Shown here one piece after another: positions 11,195 through 19,481 of a stretch of 64,000 nucleotides of DNA. The translations under genes were made by a program, and so were the position numbers. Where the stretch lies: contig JADKCC010000002.1 in NCBI GenBank assembly GCA_016714785.1, positions 806,001-870,000 on the forward strand, read 5' to 3'. This stretch comes from Saprospiraceae bacterium. Lineage in GTDB: Bacteria > Bacteroidota > Bacteroidia > Chitinophagales > Saprospiraceae. The notes under the pieces were generated by a model. It did not search any database. It worked only from the letters and a program-made list of their open reading frames with translations, and was not told the origin of the DNA. The stretch's first letter is position 1, and every line of letters starts with the position of its first letter.

Positions 11195-11452
11195 TTGAAT
11201 ATACTTTTTAAAGCATTGAATGACCCAATCAGAAGGGATATTTTGGACTTACTTAAAAATAAAGACATGAGTGCTGGAGACATTGCAGAACATTTTAATA
11301 TAGGTAAGCCAACAGTCTCACATCATTTGGATTTATTGAGGCAAGCAGGTTTAGTTACTTCATCAAAGCAAGGTCAGTTTATAATCTATAGTATAAGTAC
11401 CACGGTACTGGATGAAGTAGTCCAATGGATATATCAAATCAAATCAAAATAG
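11195..11452 (+). CDS. ArsR-family transcriptional repressor, SdpR-like
   Basis: An 85-residue winged-helix protein: LFKALNDPIRRDILDLL, then DMSAGDIAEHFNIGKPTVSH followed by HLDLLRQAGLV, and a wing ending FIIYSIS. The start is TTG at 11195; no ATG is available before the conserved ALNDPIRR. It lacks the metal-binding ELCVCDL motif of ArsR/SmtB metal sensors, so it is not a typical metalloregulator. The next gene, 25 bp downstream, is an SdpI-family membrane protein, the pairing seen in the Bacillus subtilis sdpRI immunity operon. There the repressor is sequestered by SdpI when toxin is present. By analogy this one may sense a membrane event through its partner. Confidence 0.8.
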   Translation: MNILFKALNDPIRRDILDLLKNKDMSAGDIAEHFNIGKPTVSHHLDLLRQAGLVTSSKQGQFIIYSISTTVLDEVVQWIYQIKSK

Positions 11453-11477
11453 TTTTCACCATCAAAATCAAAACAAC

Positions 11478-12125
11478 ATGAAGCTCTTTTCACTTAAAAA
11501 TTTATTTTTATTGATGTGTCTTTCTGCACCTTTTATCTATTTAAATTTAGTTTACGCTGATTTGCCTGCACAAGCAGCTACACATTTTGGCTCTGATATG
11601 AAACCGGACAAATATGGAGATAAAAATGAAATGTGGACTACTTTAGGCATCATTATGGGTGTTTCTCTTATTACCTACTTGATTATGACCAATATTGGTA
11701 AGATTGACCCAAAAAATCAAACGCTTCAATCTAAAGCTATAATGGAAAAGCTGGGCTTGACCATTGTAGTTTTTATGTCTGTTTTGACGATATATATTGT
11801 TTACTCTGCAGTACAAAACGAAAGTGGAAATTTGCTTTTCATTTTGTTAGGTGGACTTTTTGCAGTACTTGGAAATTTATTGCATAGTGTCAAACCCAAC
11901 TATTTTGTAGGATTTCGATTACCTTGGACACTTGAAAGTGAAGACAATTGGCGTAAAACCCATCAATTAGGAGGCAAAGTTTGGGTAATTGGCGGTTTAT
12001 TGATTGCAATATTGAGCTTAATAGTGCCTGTATCTCAAATGTTTAAAGTATTTATTACTCTTATTATATTGATGGTGATAATTCCAAGTATTTATTCTTA
12101 CAAACAATATCAGAAAAGTGTTTAG
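11478..12125 (+). CDS. SdpI-family membrane protein (DUF1648 plus SdpI domain)
   Basis: This 215-residue integral membrane protein has about six hydrophobic segments. The N-terminal part (residues 1-60) carries the DUF1648 pattern: first helix, then DLPAQAATHFGSDMKPDKYG before the second helix. The C-terminal part has the SdpI signature NYFVGFRLPWTLESEDNWRK followed by THQLGGKVWVIGG. In Bacillus, SdpI protects cells from the SdpC toxin and relays its presence to SdpR. In Bacteroidota the homologues have no known toxin. It is co-transcribed with the ArsR-type gene 25 bp upstream and probably shares its palindromic operator. I see no sdpC-like gene in this window. Confidence 0.85.
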   Translation: MKLFSLKNLFLLMCLSAPFIYLNLVYADLPAQAATHFGSDMKPDKYGDKNEMWTTLGIIMGVSLITYLIMTNIGKIDPKNQTLQSKAIMEKLGLTIVVFMSVLTIYIVYSAVQNESGNLLFILLGGLFAVLGNLLHSVKPNYFVGFRLPWTLESEDNWRKTHQLGGKVWVIGGLLIAILSLIVPVSQMFKVFITLIILMVIIPSIYSYKQYQKSV

Positions 12126-12275
12126 AAAAAAGTTTTAGGATGCTTTTTCAAAAATGCCGTTTCTTAATGAACTTATTTTCTAGAGAATACTTTAGTTATA
12201 ACATCTTGTTTCTGATTTTTCCTAGGAATTTCTAAATTGGATAATAAAATTTATTTTATTTTTTTATTTAAAGAC

Positions 12276-12305
12276 TTGACAAATTGAAAAACATCCTTAT
12301 CTTTG
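12276..12305 (+). promoter_or_regulatory. Promoter of the sigma-70-family gene
   Basis: TTG at 12276-12278 is followed after 19 bases by TATCTTTG (12298-12305), a good match to the Bacteroidota TTTG-N19-TAnnTTTG promoter. The coding start is about 115 bases downstream, leaving a long AT-rich leader in which I see no clear structure. Confidence 0.6.
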
Positions 12306-12419
12306 CCACTGTATCTGATTTTTTTTAATTAACATCATTCTAAAATTAAGCGAATATAGAGTATATATCTACACTTTAAAATAAGAAAATTTATTTAATC
12401 CATAAATACTTGTGTAGGT

Positions 12420-12997
12420 ATGAAGCTTAAGATGTTAAACGATCAGGAACTTATTTCCCTTTATCTTAATGGTAATCACTCAGCTTTCGAGATTTTGTTA
12501 AATAGACATAAGGACAAAATATATACGTCCATATATTTATTTGTAAAAGATACAGAGCTGGCTGAAGATATTTTTCAAGAAGTATTTATAAAAATAGTAG
12601 ATACACTTCGTAAGGAAAAATATAATAATGAAGGTAAATTCCTTCAGTGGGCAATGCGAATTGCATACAATATGTGCGTAGATCATTTCAGAAGATCAAA
12701 GCGCATGACTAAAATTTCCAATACAGAGACTTTTGATATTTTCAGCATTTTAGAATGCAAAGATGATCATATGGAAAATACCATTATCAAAAGCCAAATC
12801 CATACAAACTACGTACTCTTGTTGATCAGTTACCCGACGAACAAAGAGAAGTGGTCATCTTAAGACATTATGCTGACATGAGTTTTAAAGAAATATCTCA
12901 GATGACAAGAGTCAGTATCAATACGTCTTTGGGCCGAATGAGATATGCATTGATCAATCTACGCAAATTGGTAACAGAAGCAGAAATGGTTATGTAA
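12420..12997 (+). CDS. RNA polymerase sigma-70-family factor (one frameshift)
   Basis: This is a two-domain sigma factor of about 192 residues. Region 2 reads SLYLNGNHSAFEILLNRHKD, IYTSIYLFVKDTELAEDIFQ and EVFIKIVDTL, with FLQWAMRIAYNMCVDHFRR. The frame slips near 12815, after SQIHTN, into RTLVDQLPDEQREVVILRHY. It continues DMSFKEISQMTRVSINTSLG and RMRYALINLRKL, region 4 with its helix-turn-helix. The stop is at 12995-12997. It belongs with the ECF-like sigma factors common in Bacteroidota. No anti-sigma gene is adjacent, so the signal is unknown. The 578-base length confirms a net indel. Confidence 0.85.
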
Positions 12998-13337
12998 AAA
13001 ATAGTCTTTTTTAGGTTTTTGAATAGCAGCCTATTTTGAAAGACTTATTTTTTGTCAGGTGTACAGAATACTTTAAAGGTAAGTTCATGAGATTTTGTCT
13101 ATGAATCAGTAGTAATATATACATACACTAGGCCATTTATTGATTGTAATATTGTCGAAAATTTCTTTACCATATAAATTTAAAAAGTTTAAACATCAAT
13201 AAGCTCTTCATTTTTTTGAAGGTTTTATTTATCTTTAAGGTATAAATTAATGCGGTATATTTTTTTCGGAATAAAAATAGCAAGCTTTTACAATACATTT
13301 AATATATTGACCTAATCAAATAAAATTTTATATAAAT
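12998..13337. other. AT-rich intergenic region
   Basis: This 340-bp spacer lies between the sigma factor and glutaryl-CoA dehydrogenase genes. It is strongly AT-rich, with no reading frame of note. No convincing terminator, promoter with both boxes, or RNA gene was seen. Confidence 0.5.
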
Positions 13338-14535
13338 ATGAGCCATAACATTAAAAAATCATCTAAAACAGATCTCTACGAATACCATGATTATTATAAT
13401 ATAGATGAATTGTTAAGTGAAGATCATTTATTAGCTCGAGATGCAGTACGTGAATGGGTAAAACAAGAAGTTAGTCCGATTATAGAAGATTATGCTAATA
13501 GAGCAGCCTGTCCTGTTCATTTATTCAAAGGTTTGGCTGAAGTAGGTGCTTTTGGTCCAAGTCTTCCTGCAGAATCTGGCGGTGGAGTGTATGGACGAAA
13601 TAGCTTATGGCATCATCATGCAAGAATTGGAGCGTGGCGACTTTGGTATTAGATCAATGGCTTCTGTTCAAGGATCATTGGTGATGTATCCAATCTATAA
13701 GTATGGTAATGAAGAGCAAAGGAGAAAATACCTTCCGAAACTTGGTAGTGGAGAGTTTATCGGCTGCTTTGGGCTAACAGAGCCTGACCATGGTTCCAAT
13801 CCCAATGGTATGATTACTAATATCAAAGATGACGGTGATGCTTACATACTCAATGGCGCTAAAATGTGGATCACCAACTCACCAGTTGCCGATATTGCTG
13901 TAGTATGGGCCAAAGACGAAGAAGGAATCATCCGTGGTATGATCGTAGAGAAAGACATGAAAGGTTTTTCGGCACCAGAAATTCATGGTAAATGGTCACC
14001 TGAGCTTCTGTAACAGGAGAGCTTGTTTTGAAGATGAGAGTACCAAAAGCCAATATGTTGCCTAATATACAAGGTCTAAAAGGACCACTTGGATGTCTAT
14101 CAAAAGCTAGGTATGGGATCGCTTGGGGAGCTGTTGGTGCAGCCTTGGATTGTTACGATTCGGCACTCAGATATAGTAAAGAAAGAGAACAGTTTGGTAA
14201 AAAATTGGGACAGTTTCAATTAACTCAAAAAAAATTGGCTGAGATGATCACAGAAATTACCAAAGCTCAGTTGTTAAGCTGGAGATTAGGAACCTTGGCC
14301 AATTCGCAAAGCTACTCCAGCGCAAATATCTATGGCAAAGAGAAATAATGTGGCGATGGCTCTTGAAGTAGCTCGAGAAGCTCGTCAGATGCACGGTGGT
14401 ATGGGTATCACAGGAGAATATCCTATCATGAGACACATGGCCAATTTGGAATCTGTTGTAACTTATGAAGGAACACACGATATACATTTATTGATCACAG
14501 GTATGGATGTGACTGGATTCAATGCGTTTGGATAA
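13338..14535 (+). CDS. gcdH: Glutaryl-CoA dehydrogenase (frameshifted into four pieces)
   Basis: This FAD-dependent acyl-CoA dehydrogenase oxidises and decarboxylates glutaryl-CoA to crotonyl-CoA in lysine/tryptophan degradation. Blocks: DLYEYHDYYNIDELLSEDHL, AREWVKQEVSPIIEDYANRA (approximate join), MDEIAYGIIMQELERGDFG, GCFGLTEPDHGSNPNGM, AYILNGAKMWITNSPVADIA, EREQFGKKLGQFQLTQKKLA, ARQMHGGMGITGEYPIMRHM, then ANLESVVTYEGTHDIHLLIT. The Glu of VVTYEGTHDIH is the catalytic base position of the family, and that block with GCFGLTEPDHGS points to GcdH rather than a short-chain dehydrogenase. Frames change near 13600, 14010 and 14325. The encoded residues are intact across joins, suggesting sequencing indels. 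It converges on the aromatic operon. Confidence 0.85.
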
Positions 14536-14543
14536 AATACTGA

Positions 14544-14586
14544 GGGTTGAGTAATTGGATTCCATAGTAATGCAATTGCTCAACCC
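14544..14586. terminator. Bidirectional hairpin between convergent genes
   Basis: The arms gggttgagtaattg and caattgctcaaccc pair with one G-U position around a 15-base loop, exactly in the gap between glutaryl-CoA dehydrogenase (+) and the DAHP synthase gene (-). There is no long T tract on either side, but the position suits a shared terminator. Confidence 0.6.
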
Positions 14587-14611
14587 CTAAAAATTATAAT
14601 AGCTGAAAATC

Positions 14612-15669
14612 TTATTCCCCTGTCATCACTCTTTCCTGCTGCTCTATACTTTCATCATGAATCGACTTAATGACTTTGGTAATAAATTCTTCTCCCAATC
14701 CATTCTGACTACCACGTTCTACAAATTTTTGTAACACTTCTTTCCACCTTTCGCTTTGGAGGATGGTCATATTGTTGTCTTTTTTGTATGCGCCTATTTC
14801 TCTAGCTATTTTCATGCGTGATGCTAAAATATTCATAATTTCGTCATCAATCATATCAATCTCTTTACGCAATCTATCTAGCTTTGTTTTTTCTTTGATA
14901 TCTTTTGGATCATATTCTCTGATCACGATATCATTAATCATTTGACCATATACTTCCGCGTAACTGCTGCGCTGCATCACTCCATGCAGTATCAGGCGAG
15001 ATATGTGATTCTATCATCAAGCCATCAAAATTTAAATCCATTGCTTTTTTGAGCTACTTTTGTAGCAAATCTCTTTCCACAAATATGGCTTGGGTCATTG
15101 ATCATCATGATCTCAGGCATTGCAGTCTTAAAGTCAATTGCGATCTGCCATTGTGGTCGATTACGATATATTTTTTCACCAGAAAAGGAAAAACCTCTGT
15201 GGATGGCACCCAGTTTTGTCAATCCCGCATTTTGCAATCTTTCCATGCCACCAAGCCAAAGTGCAAGATCAGGGTTAATGGGATTTTTAAGTAAAACGGG
15301 TATATCTACACCTTTTAGTGCGTCTGCTATTTCTTGTACTGCAAAAGGATTGACAGTAGTTCGAGCACCTATCCAAAGTATATCTATACCAAACTCAAGG
15401 CATAATTCGACATGTGAAGCTTTAGCCACTTCCACTGCAATAGGTAGCCCTGTCAGTTCTTTGGCTTTTTGCAGCCATGGCAGTCCTTTAGTGCCTATGC
15501 CTTCGAAAGCACCAGGACGAGTTCTAGGTTTCCAGATGCCTGCTCGTAATACATCGACTTTACCTGTACGAAAGAGACGTGTAGCAGTTTGCAATACTTG
15601 CTCTTCTGTTTCAGCACTACAAGGTCCTGCTATGAGTACAGGTTTTTTACCGTCATTGATCCAGTTCAT
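14612..15669 (-). CDS. Bifunctional DAHP synthase / chorismate mutase (frameshifted)
   Basis: The N-terminal domain is a type I-beta DAHP synthase: KPVLIAGPCSAETEEQV, VDVLRAGIWKPRTRPGAFEG, DILWIGARTTVNPF, VLLKNPINPDLALWLGGMER, GAIHRGFSF, EIMMINDPSHICGKR and GLMIESHISPDTAWSDA. The GPCSAE, KPRTRP and DPSH motifs bind PEP, erythrose-4-phosphate and metal. The C-terminal domain (YGQMINDIVIREYD, then LDRLRKEIDMIDDEIMNILA, SRMKIAREIGAYKK) is an AroQ-type chorismate mutase. This order is the Bacteroidota fusion, in which the mutase domain gives feedback control by prephenate in characterised examples. One slip lies at an A6 run near 15050 (QKAMDLNFDG in the restored frame), another near 14980. It is the last gene of the phe/tyr operon, 30 bp after tyrA. 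Confidence 0.9.
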
Positions 15670-15699
15670 AATGATTTGTTTTAGATTCTTATTAATGTG

Positions 15700-16542
15700 T
15701 TATTTTAAAATTCTTTTGATTTCATTGCTTGTTTCCATGAGTTGTTCTATAGCTTGGATGTCATTATTTTGAATTTTGACCCTAAAATTTTCTAGATGGT
15801 TGATGTAACTATCCATTGCTTCTAATAAGTATTTTTTTATTTTACCAAAAATAGCTGCCCAAGTTTTAGGGTTGCTTTTGGCTAGTCTTACGGTACTAGC
15901 AAAACCAGTCCCAGCTAGATCAAATATCTGTTTTTCATCCTTCTCAATATCCAATACTGTCAACCCTAGCATAAAGGAACTTACATGTGATAAATGAGAT
16001 ACATAAGCTAAATGTTTGTCATGCTCATCTGCAGACATCAGTGTAGTGACCATTCCTAAACTTTCAAATAGTTTTAAAGCTGTAGCTAAAGCATCTTTAT
16101 CTGATAGGTTACCTTCGCAAATAATATTTTTTCGGCCTTGAAATAGACCTTTCAAAGCAGCTTCAGGTCCTGAAAATTCGGTTCCGGCCAAGGGATGAGC
16201 TGCAATAAATCTATTTCTTTTAGGGTGACTATTGATAGACTTACAAATGGCTTCTTTGGTTGACCCTACATCGATGGCTACACTGGTAATCTTCATTTTG
16301 TCCAAAATATATGGTAACAAAGACTCTATTTTATCCACAGGTACAGCTATTAGAATAATATCAGCATCTTGAATACCATCATCTAGTGTGCTAATTTGAT
16401 GTACCAAACCCAACTTCTGAGCCATAGTACAATGTGCTTGAGATGCATCTACACCTACCACTTTGACATTGAGTTGAGATTTAAGATCTTTAGCTATTGA
16501 TCCTCCAATAAGGCCCAATCCAATCACCGTTATATTTATCAT
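15700..16542 (-). CDS. tyrA: Prephenate dehydrogenase
   Basis: This 280-residue NAD(P)-dependent enzyme converts prephenate to 4-hydroxyphenylpyruvate, the tyrosine branch. The Rossmann glycine motif GLGLIGGSIA is at residues 8-17, DASQAHCTMA follows the second strand, and the catalytic-site segment FIAAHPLAGTEFSGPEAAL is around residue 115. The C-terminal helical dimerisation domain includes HLAYVSHLSHVSSFML and DLAGTGFASTVRLAKSNP. No ACT domain is present, so tyrosine feedback must act elsewhere, possibly through the leader attenuator. Its ATG overlaps the last base of the aminotransferase stop, implying coupled translation. Confidence 0.92.
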   Translation of the reverse strand: MINITVIGLGLIGGSIAKDLKSQLNVKVVGVDASQAHCTMAQKLGLVHQISTLDDGIQDADIILIAVPVDKIESLLPYILDKMKITSVAIDVGSTKEAICKSINSHPKRNRFIAAHPLAGTEFSGPEAALKGLFQGRKNIICEGNLSDKDALATALKLFESLGMVTTLMSADEHDKHLAYVSHLSHVSSFMLGLTVLDIEKDEKQIFDLAGTGFASTVRLAKSNPKTWAAIFGKIKKYLLEAMDSYINHLENFRVKIQNNDIQAIEQLMETSNEIKRILK

Positions 16543-17723
16543 TACTCAATATTTGATGAGTTAAAACCTGTTTGAATCCTATAGAGTGCGGCTTCCATTT
16601 CGCTCACTGGGCTACAAAGAGAAATTCTGAGATACTGATTTCCTTGGTTGCCAAAAATATGTCCAGGAGTGATAAATACCCGATTTTCGTACAATAACTT
16701 GTCTGCCAATTTATCAGCATCAAAAGATGAATCTAATATTTTGCCCCAAACAAAAAGACCTGCACTATTGTAATCGTAGGTAAGTCCTAACACATCCATG
16801 ATCCGAAAAGCAGCTTGTTTGCGTTCTTGATAGACTTGGTTTAATCCATCTATCCAAGATTGTTTTATGGCCAAAGCGATGGATGCAGCTTCTTGGATTG
16901 GTTTAAACATGCCAGAATCCATATTACTTTTGAAGGTCATGATGGTGTCAATGTATGGTTTGGCGCCTATGACAGCTCCAACTCGCCATCCAGCCATATT
17001 ATAACATTTGCTGAGTGAGATTAACTCTATAGCGCAATCATTCGCACCTTCGGCATTAAAAATACTCAGTGGATAATCGTTAAGTATAAAAGCGTAAGGA
17101 TTGTCGTGGCAAATTAGTATTTTATGTTTTTTGGAAAAAGCTACCAAATCATTAAAAAATGAAAGGCCAGCTTTAGCTCCAGTTGGCATATTAGGATAGT
17201 TTACCCACATTAGTTTTACTTTGCTTAGATCCATTTTGTCCAAAGTATCTAAGTCTGGTTTCCAACCGAGATGTTCGCATAATGGCATATCGATAGGAAT
17301 GCCACCTGCCAATAGCGTGCACATACTGTAGGATGGATATCCAGGATTGGGTATTAATACTTCATCTCCAGGATTGAGGAATGACATACTGATGTGCATA
17401 ACTCCTTCTTTTGAGCCTAACAAAGGCAAAACTTGTTCATCAGCATGTACAGTAACATCAAAATGACTATGATACCACTGACTTATTGCATTTCTCAATG
17501 TTGGGATGCCTTTGTAAGATTGATATTTGTGGGCGTCAGACTCATGCGTTGTGGCGATGAGTTTTTCTACAACTTCTGAAGGTGGCATAAGATCAGGGCT
17601 TCCAATACCCAAATTTATAACGTATGCTTTTCCATCTTTATTCATGTCATCAATCTCAGCCAACTTCTTTGCAAAATAATATGTTGTCACGCCATCTAAT
17701 CTTTTTGCTGGTGATATGATCAT
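16542..17723 (-). CDS. Class I/II aminotransferase, probably aromatic
   Basis: This 393-residue PLP enzyme has YVINLGIGSPDLMPPSEVV, HKYQSYKGIPTLRNAIS, LLGSKEGVMHI, VLIPNPGYPSYSMCTLLAGG, VNYPNMPTGAKA, ICHDNPYAFI and LISLSKCYNMAGWRVG. The last holds the Schiff-base lysine (SKxxNMAGWR), and SLCSP near the end contains the carboxylate-binding Arg region (YLRISLCSP). Sequence alone does not separate aromatic from LL-diaminopimelate or alanine specificity. Sitting between prephenate dehydratase and prephenate dehydrogenase, it most likely transaminates phenylpyruvate and hydroxyphenylpyruvate. It overlaps pheA by four bases (ATGA) and tyrA by one. Confidence 0.87.
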   Translation of the reverse strand: MIISPAKRLDGVTTYYFAKKLAEIDDMNKDGKAYVINLGIGSPDLMPPSEVVEKLIATTHESDAHKYQSYKGIPTLRNAISQWYHSHFDVTVHADEQVLPLLGSKEGVMHISMSFLNPGDEVLIPNPGYPSYSMCTLLAGGIPIDMPLCEHLGWKPDLDTLDKMDLSKVKLMWVNYPNMPTGAKAGLSFFNDLVAFSKKHKILICHDNPYAFILNDYPLSIFNAEGANDCAIELISLSKCYNMAGWRVGAVIGAKPYIDTIMTFKSNMDSGMFKPIQEAASIALAIKQSWIDGLNQVYQERKQAAFRIMDVLGLTYDYNSAGLFVWGKILDSSFDADKLADKLLYENRVFITPGHIFGNQGNQYLRISLCSPVSEMEAALYRIQTGFNSSNIE

Positions 17724-18595
17724 GATATATTGATTTTAGGTTGATTATCTAATATTGTAGTAATCTCTGCTCTTTTATAAATGCCAGTTTCTTCATATTC
17801 AAAGGTTAGGCCAATTAAATCATCCTTTAGGCCTTGATATTGGGCGATATGATCAAACTCAATGTCCAAATGAAAAAAATATTCTCTCAGGCTTCCGATC
17901 ACAGGAAAAGATTGAAGTTTGCTCATATTCAGATCATGATCATGAATTACTTGCAAAACTTTTAACAATTGTCCTTTTTGATCAGGAATTCTGATATAAA
18001 CGGAAGCTTTATCAGCTTGTGGTGATATAGATTGTTGGCATTTATTGACAATGAAGAAGCGGGTATAATTCGTTTTATTTGTTTCAATATCTGGTGCTAT
18101 TATATCTAAACTATACAATTCTGCGGCAATACTACTGGCAATACATGCTTTAGATTTTTTTCCAGATACTGAGATATTTAATGCACTTAGGGCTGTATCT
18201 TCTGATTCAATAAGCTTCCAGTGAGGATAAAGACTTAGAAATTTTCTACATTGATTGATTGCCATAGGATGTGATGCCACTTGTTTTATGTCAGTGATAT
18301 TTGTTCCTTTATTCGCCAAAAGTTGATGTTTGATACGTAAATATAATTCACCGCTTACCCAAAACCCATTTTCACGAAGGATTCTATAGTTTTGAAGGAT
18401 TGTACCAGCGATAGAATTTTCTATAGCCATGACAGCAATATCAACAATATTTTCGTTGAGCAGTTGGGCCAACATATCAAATGAATCAGCAGGAACTAAT
18501 TCTAAATTTGCATCAGGCCAAAATGTTTTTGCGGCCATATCATGAAATGATCCAGGATATCCTTGTATAGCGACTCTTAATTTTTTTAGCTCCAT
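17720..18595 (-). CDS. pheA: Prephenate dehydratase with ACT domain
   Basis: The product is about 291 residues. It converts prephenate to phenylpyruvate. The catalytic domain has VAIQGYPGSFHDMAAKTF, VDIAVMAIENSIAGTILQNY, VASHPMAINQCRKFL and TNYTRFFIV (the TRF motif). The C-terminal ACT domain spans KASVYIRIPDQKGQLLKVLQ, VIHDHDLNMSKLQSFPVIGS to HLDIEF. The usual phenylalanine-binding ESRP is QSFP here, so allostery may differ. ATG at 18593-18595 starts ELKKLRVAIQG. An in-frame start 28 codons upstream would span the terminator-like hairpin and is rejected. It is first in a four-gene operon and is preceded by an aromatic-rich leader peptide, a promoter and a hairpin. Confidence 0.92.
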   Translation of the reverse strand: MELKKLRVAIQGYPGSFHDMAAKTFWPDANLELVPADSFDMLAQLLNENIVDIAVMAIENSIAGTILQNYRILRENGFWVSGELYLRIKHQLLANKGTNITDIKQVASHPMAINQCRKFLSLYPHWKLIESEDTALSALNISVSGKKSKACIASSIAAELYSLDIIAPDIETNKTNYTRFFIVNKCQQSISPQADKASVYIRIPDQKGQLLKVLQVIHDHDLNMSKLQSFPVIGSLREYFFHLDIEFDHIAQYQGLKDDLIGLTFEYEETGIYKRAEITTILDNQPKINIS

Positions 18596-18616
18596 TATGA
18601 ACCATATTTTCAATTT

Positions 18617-18662
18617 TTTACAAAACAAAAAAGGAGCCTGTTTCAGTAACAGAACTCCTTTT
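18617..18662 (-). terminator. Terminator-like hairpin in the pheA leader (attenuator)
   Basis: On the reverse strand, AAAAGGAG-tt-CTGTT-actga-AACAG-g-CTCCTTTT folds into a stem with a small internal bulge. It is followed at once by a T-rich run (TTTTTTGTTTTG). It lies 35 bases after the leader-peptide stop and about 22-35 bases before the pheA ATG, the position of an intrinsic attenuator. The antiterminator partner was not established. CCUUUUAU in the leader coding region is complementary to AUAAAAGG at the base of the stem. Confidence 0.7.
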
Positions 18663-18696
18663 ATATATAATTGACACATTTACGTATAAAGCCCTG

Positions 18697-18765
18697 CTAC
18701 CTCATCTCATCGAAATAAAAGTACCAAAAATAAAAGGCGGTAAATGTGGAATAAAAACTTCTCAT
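18697..18765 (-). CDS. pheL: Phe/Tyr-rich leader peptide of the aromatic amino acid operon
   Basis: This 22-codon reading frame runs from ATG at 18763-18765 to TAG at 18697-18699. It encodes a peptide with 6 Phe, 4 Tyr and 1 Trp, including the block FTAFYFWYFYF followed by DEMR. That is half of all residues, in front of genes that make phenylalanine and tyrosine. The layout (promoter, aromatic-rich peptide, then a hairpin with a T run, then pheA) is that of ribosome-mediated attenuation. A ribosome stalled for charged tRNA-Phe or tRNA-Tyr would favour readthrough; fast translation would favour termination. The ATG is about 5 bases from the -7 box, so the message may be leaderless. The symbol pheL is used by analogy with the enterobacterial leader; there is no sequence homology. 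Confidence 0.82.
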   Translation of the reverse strand: MRSFYSTFTAFYFWYFYFDEMR

Positions 18766-18769
18766 GGCA

Positions 18770-18800
18770 CAAACTTATAGCTTGTTGTTAAACTGACAAA
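18770..18800 (-). promoter_or_regulatory. Promoter of the phe/tyr operon
   Basis: On the reverse strand, TTTG (18797-18800), exactly 19 bases, then TAAGTTTG (18770-18777): a full match to the Bacteroidota consensus TTTG-N19-TAnnTTTG. The leader-peptide ATG begins 5 bases after the -7 box, near or at the expected +1. Confidence 0.75.
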
Positions 18801-18879
18801 ATTTTTTATAAAAAAACTGCTAAATTCATAAAAAAACAAATAAAAGTACAAGCAATCACCTCGAAAAACAAAATATTTC

Positions 18880-19335
18880 TTATTTTTTAAAATTCTTAAA
18901 AGTACTTTTTCTAATGCCTTTAAGTGTCATTTGTGCAAAATATGGATGTTCGGGATTGACCAATAATTCTTGTTTTAATGGATGTATGATCAAGTCCATA
19001 TCTTCCATAGGTATGGCACCGAAAAGAGGCTCACTATCACCTGGCAATACAAAAGCTCGACAAGTGGTTGAACGATTTTTAAAACGCACTTCAACATTGG
19101 AGACAACATCATACTCTTCAATAGAGCCATTGGCCAATTGTGCTTTTCTTTTTTCCACAATAGGAAATTGCAACTGTTCTTGAATGACTTCATTGATACA
19201 GAGATTATAGGCCCCTGAACCTACTAAAAAACTTATGTTTATCCGGTTCACTTCATCTTGATCCATCATACTTCGACGCACCAAACTTAAGTCATCGCCA
19301 TTGATAAATTCTATATCAGCATATACTCGGCCCAT
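18880..19335 (-). CDS. Retropepsin-like (clan AA) protein with catalytic Asp replaced
   Basis: This 151-residue protein has the single-domain aspartic-protease fold seen in a widespread bacterial family: MGRVYADIEFINGDDLSLV at the start, ISFLVGSGAYNLCINEVI at the active-site loop, EKRKAQLANGSIEEYDVVSN, VEVRFKNR, and AFVLPGDSEPLFGAIPMEDM toward the end. In active members the loop reads (V/L)D(S/T)GA. Here it reads VGSGA, with Gly in place of Asp (codon ggt where gat would give Asp), so the protein as read should lack protease activity. The flap-like LGAIP-type region is kept. Function unknown. It is transcribed toward the phe/tyr operon, separated by that operon's promoter. Confidence 0.7.
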   Translation of the reverse strand: MGRVYADIEFINGDDLSLVRRSMMDQDEVNRINISFLVGSGAYNLCINEVIQEQLQFPIVEKRKAQLANGSIEEYDVVSNVEVRFKNRSTTCRAFVLPGDSEPLFGAIPMEDMDLIIHPLKQELLVNPEHPYFAQMTLKGIRKSTFKNFKK

Positions 19336-19469
19336 AAATGAGTATTTTGTTTATTTTGAAAACGCAAATTAAGTAAAAATAGTTTCTTATTAGGTAGTTG
19401 TAGGATGGTTTTAAATGAAGTAAGCATTCCAATCTAAAATATTGCTTTTCTTTTCACTATTTAAATATG

Positions 19470-19477
19470 TACTTTTG
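19470..19477 (+). promoter_or_regulatory. Promoter -7 box immediately upstream of an ATG
   Basis: TACTTTTG fits TAnnTTTG and ends only 4 bases before the ATG at 19482. TTTC lies at the 19-base spacing upstream. The transcript would start at or next to the start codon. Confidence 0.45.
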
Positions 19478-19481
19478 CACC

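Noticed and set aside
18596..18679. Longer pheA start adding 28 residues
   Set aside because: The extension would encode the terminator-like hairpin and does not resemble the start of prephenate dehydratases.
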